DNA of 13,298 nucleotides from an uncultured Ruminococcus sp. (GTDB taxonomy: Bacteria > Bacillota > Clostridia > Oscillospirales > CAG-272), in the NCBI GenBank assembly GCA_902796505.1, contig CADBPA010000195.1, positions 1-13,298 of the forward strand. Direction: 5' to 3'. The notes beneath the pieces were generated by a model. It worked only from the letters and a program-made list of their open reading frames with translations. It ran no database searches and was not told the DNA's origin. Made by a program: the position numbers and the translations under genes. Position 1 is the stretch's first letter. Each line of letters begins with the position of its first letter. Shown here in pieces: positions 13,293 to 13,298 of this stretch.

Positions 13293-13298
13293 ATGAAA
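13293..13298 (+). CDS. Start of FMN-regulated gene, cut by the window end
   Basis: Only ATG AAA (Met-Lys) is inside the window, preceded by GGAAAGG (13278-13284) at a normal distance. The FMN riboswitch just upstream predicts a riboflavin transporter (RibU-type) or the first riboflavin biosynthesis gene; the sequence here cannot say which. Confidence 0.6.

Overview
The window looks like chromosomal DNA from a Gram-positive, Clostridia-type Firmicute, probably an uncultured Oscillospiraceae/Christensenellales-like gut lineage. The signs are strong AGGAGG ribosome sites, lipoprotein signal peptides, the 137-residue Firmicute form of S12, an ECF sigma factor followed by a DUF4367-like anti-sigma, and a secreted protein ending in a His/Cys-rich zinc-ribbon tail of the type common in clostridial surface proteins. 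The taxonomy is inference. I see no mobile element, CRISPR array, tRNA or rRNA.

Region 1 (1-3220, + strand) is a three-gene ABC transporter operon: substrate-binding lipoprotein, permease and ATPase, of the TrpXYZ-like family proposed to import aromatic amino acids. It has a consensus promoter (25-53). Its roughly 300-nt leader encodes a 25-codon peptide with six consecutive Phe/Tyr codons, followed by mutually exclusive hairpins and an intrinsic terminator before the first gene. I read this as ribosome-mediated transcription attenuation sensing charged tRNA-Phe/Tyr, and it is the most interesting system here.

Region 2 (3232-6533, - strand) is a two-gene operon, lipoprotein then a large secreted HEXXH metallopeptidase-like protein. 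It converges on the transporter operon, with one terminator for each strand in the gap. The peptidase gene is visibly more AT-rich than the genes around it. Its promoter carries a dyad centred on the -10 box, a candidate operator.

Region 3 (6854-8235, + strand) is transcribed divergently from region 2 and encodes an ECF-like sigma factor and a membrane anti-sigma-like partner that overlap by 4 bp.

Region 4 (8288-12929, + strand) is the conserved str operon rpsL-rpsG-fusA-tuf (S12, S7, EF-G, EF-Tu), with its own promoter and a strong TTCG-loop terminator. S12 carries Arg at the position equivalent to E. coli Lys87, where K-to-R changes are classic streptomycin-resistance mutations.

Region 5 (12930-13298) has no complete gene. 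It holds an unexplained fold-back segment, then an FMN riboswitch with a visible antiterminator/terminator switch, and the first two codons of the gene it controls at the window edge.
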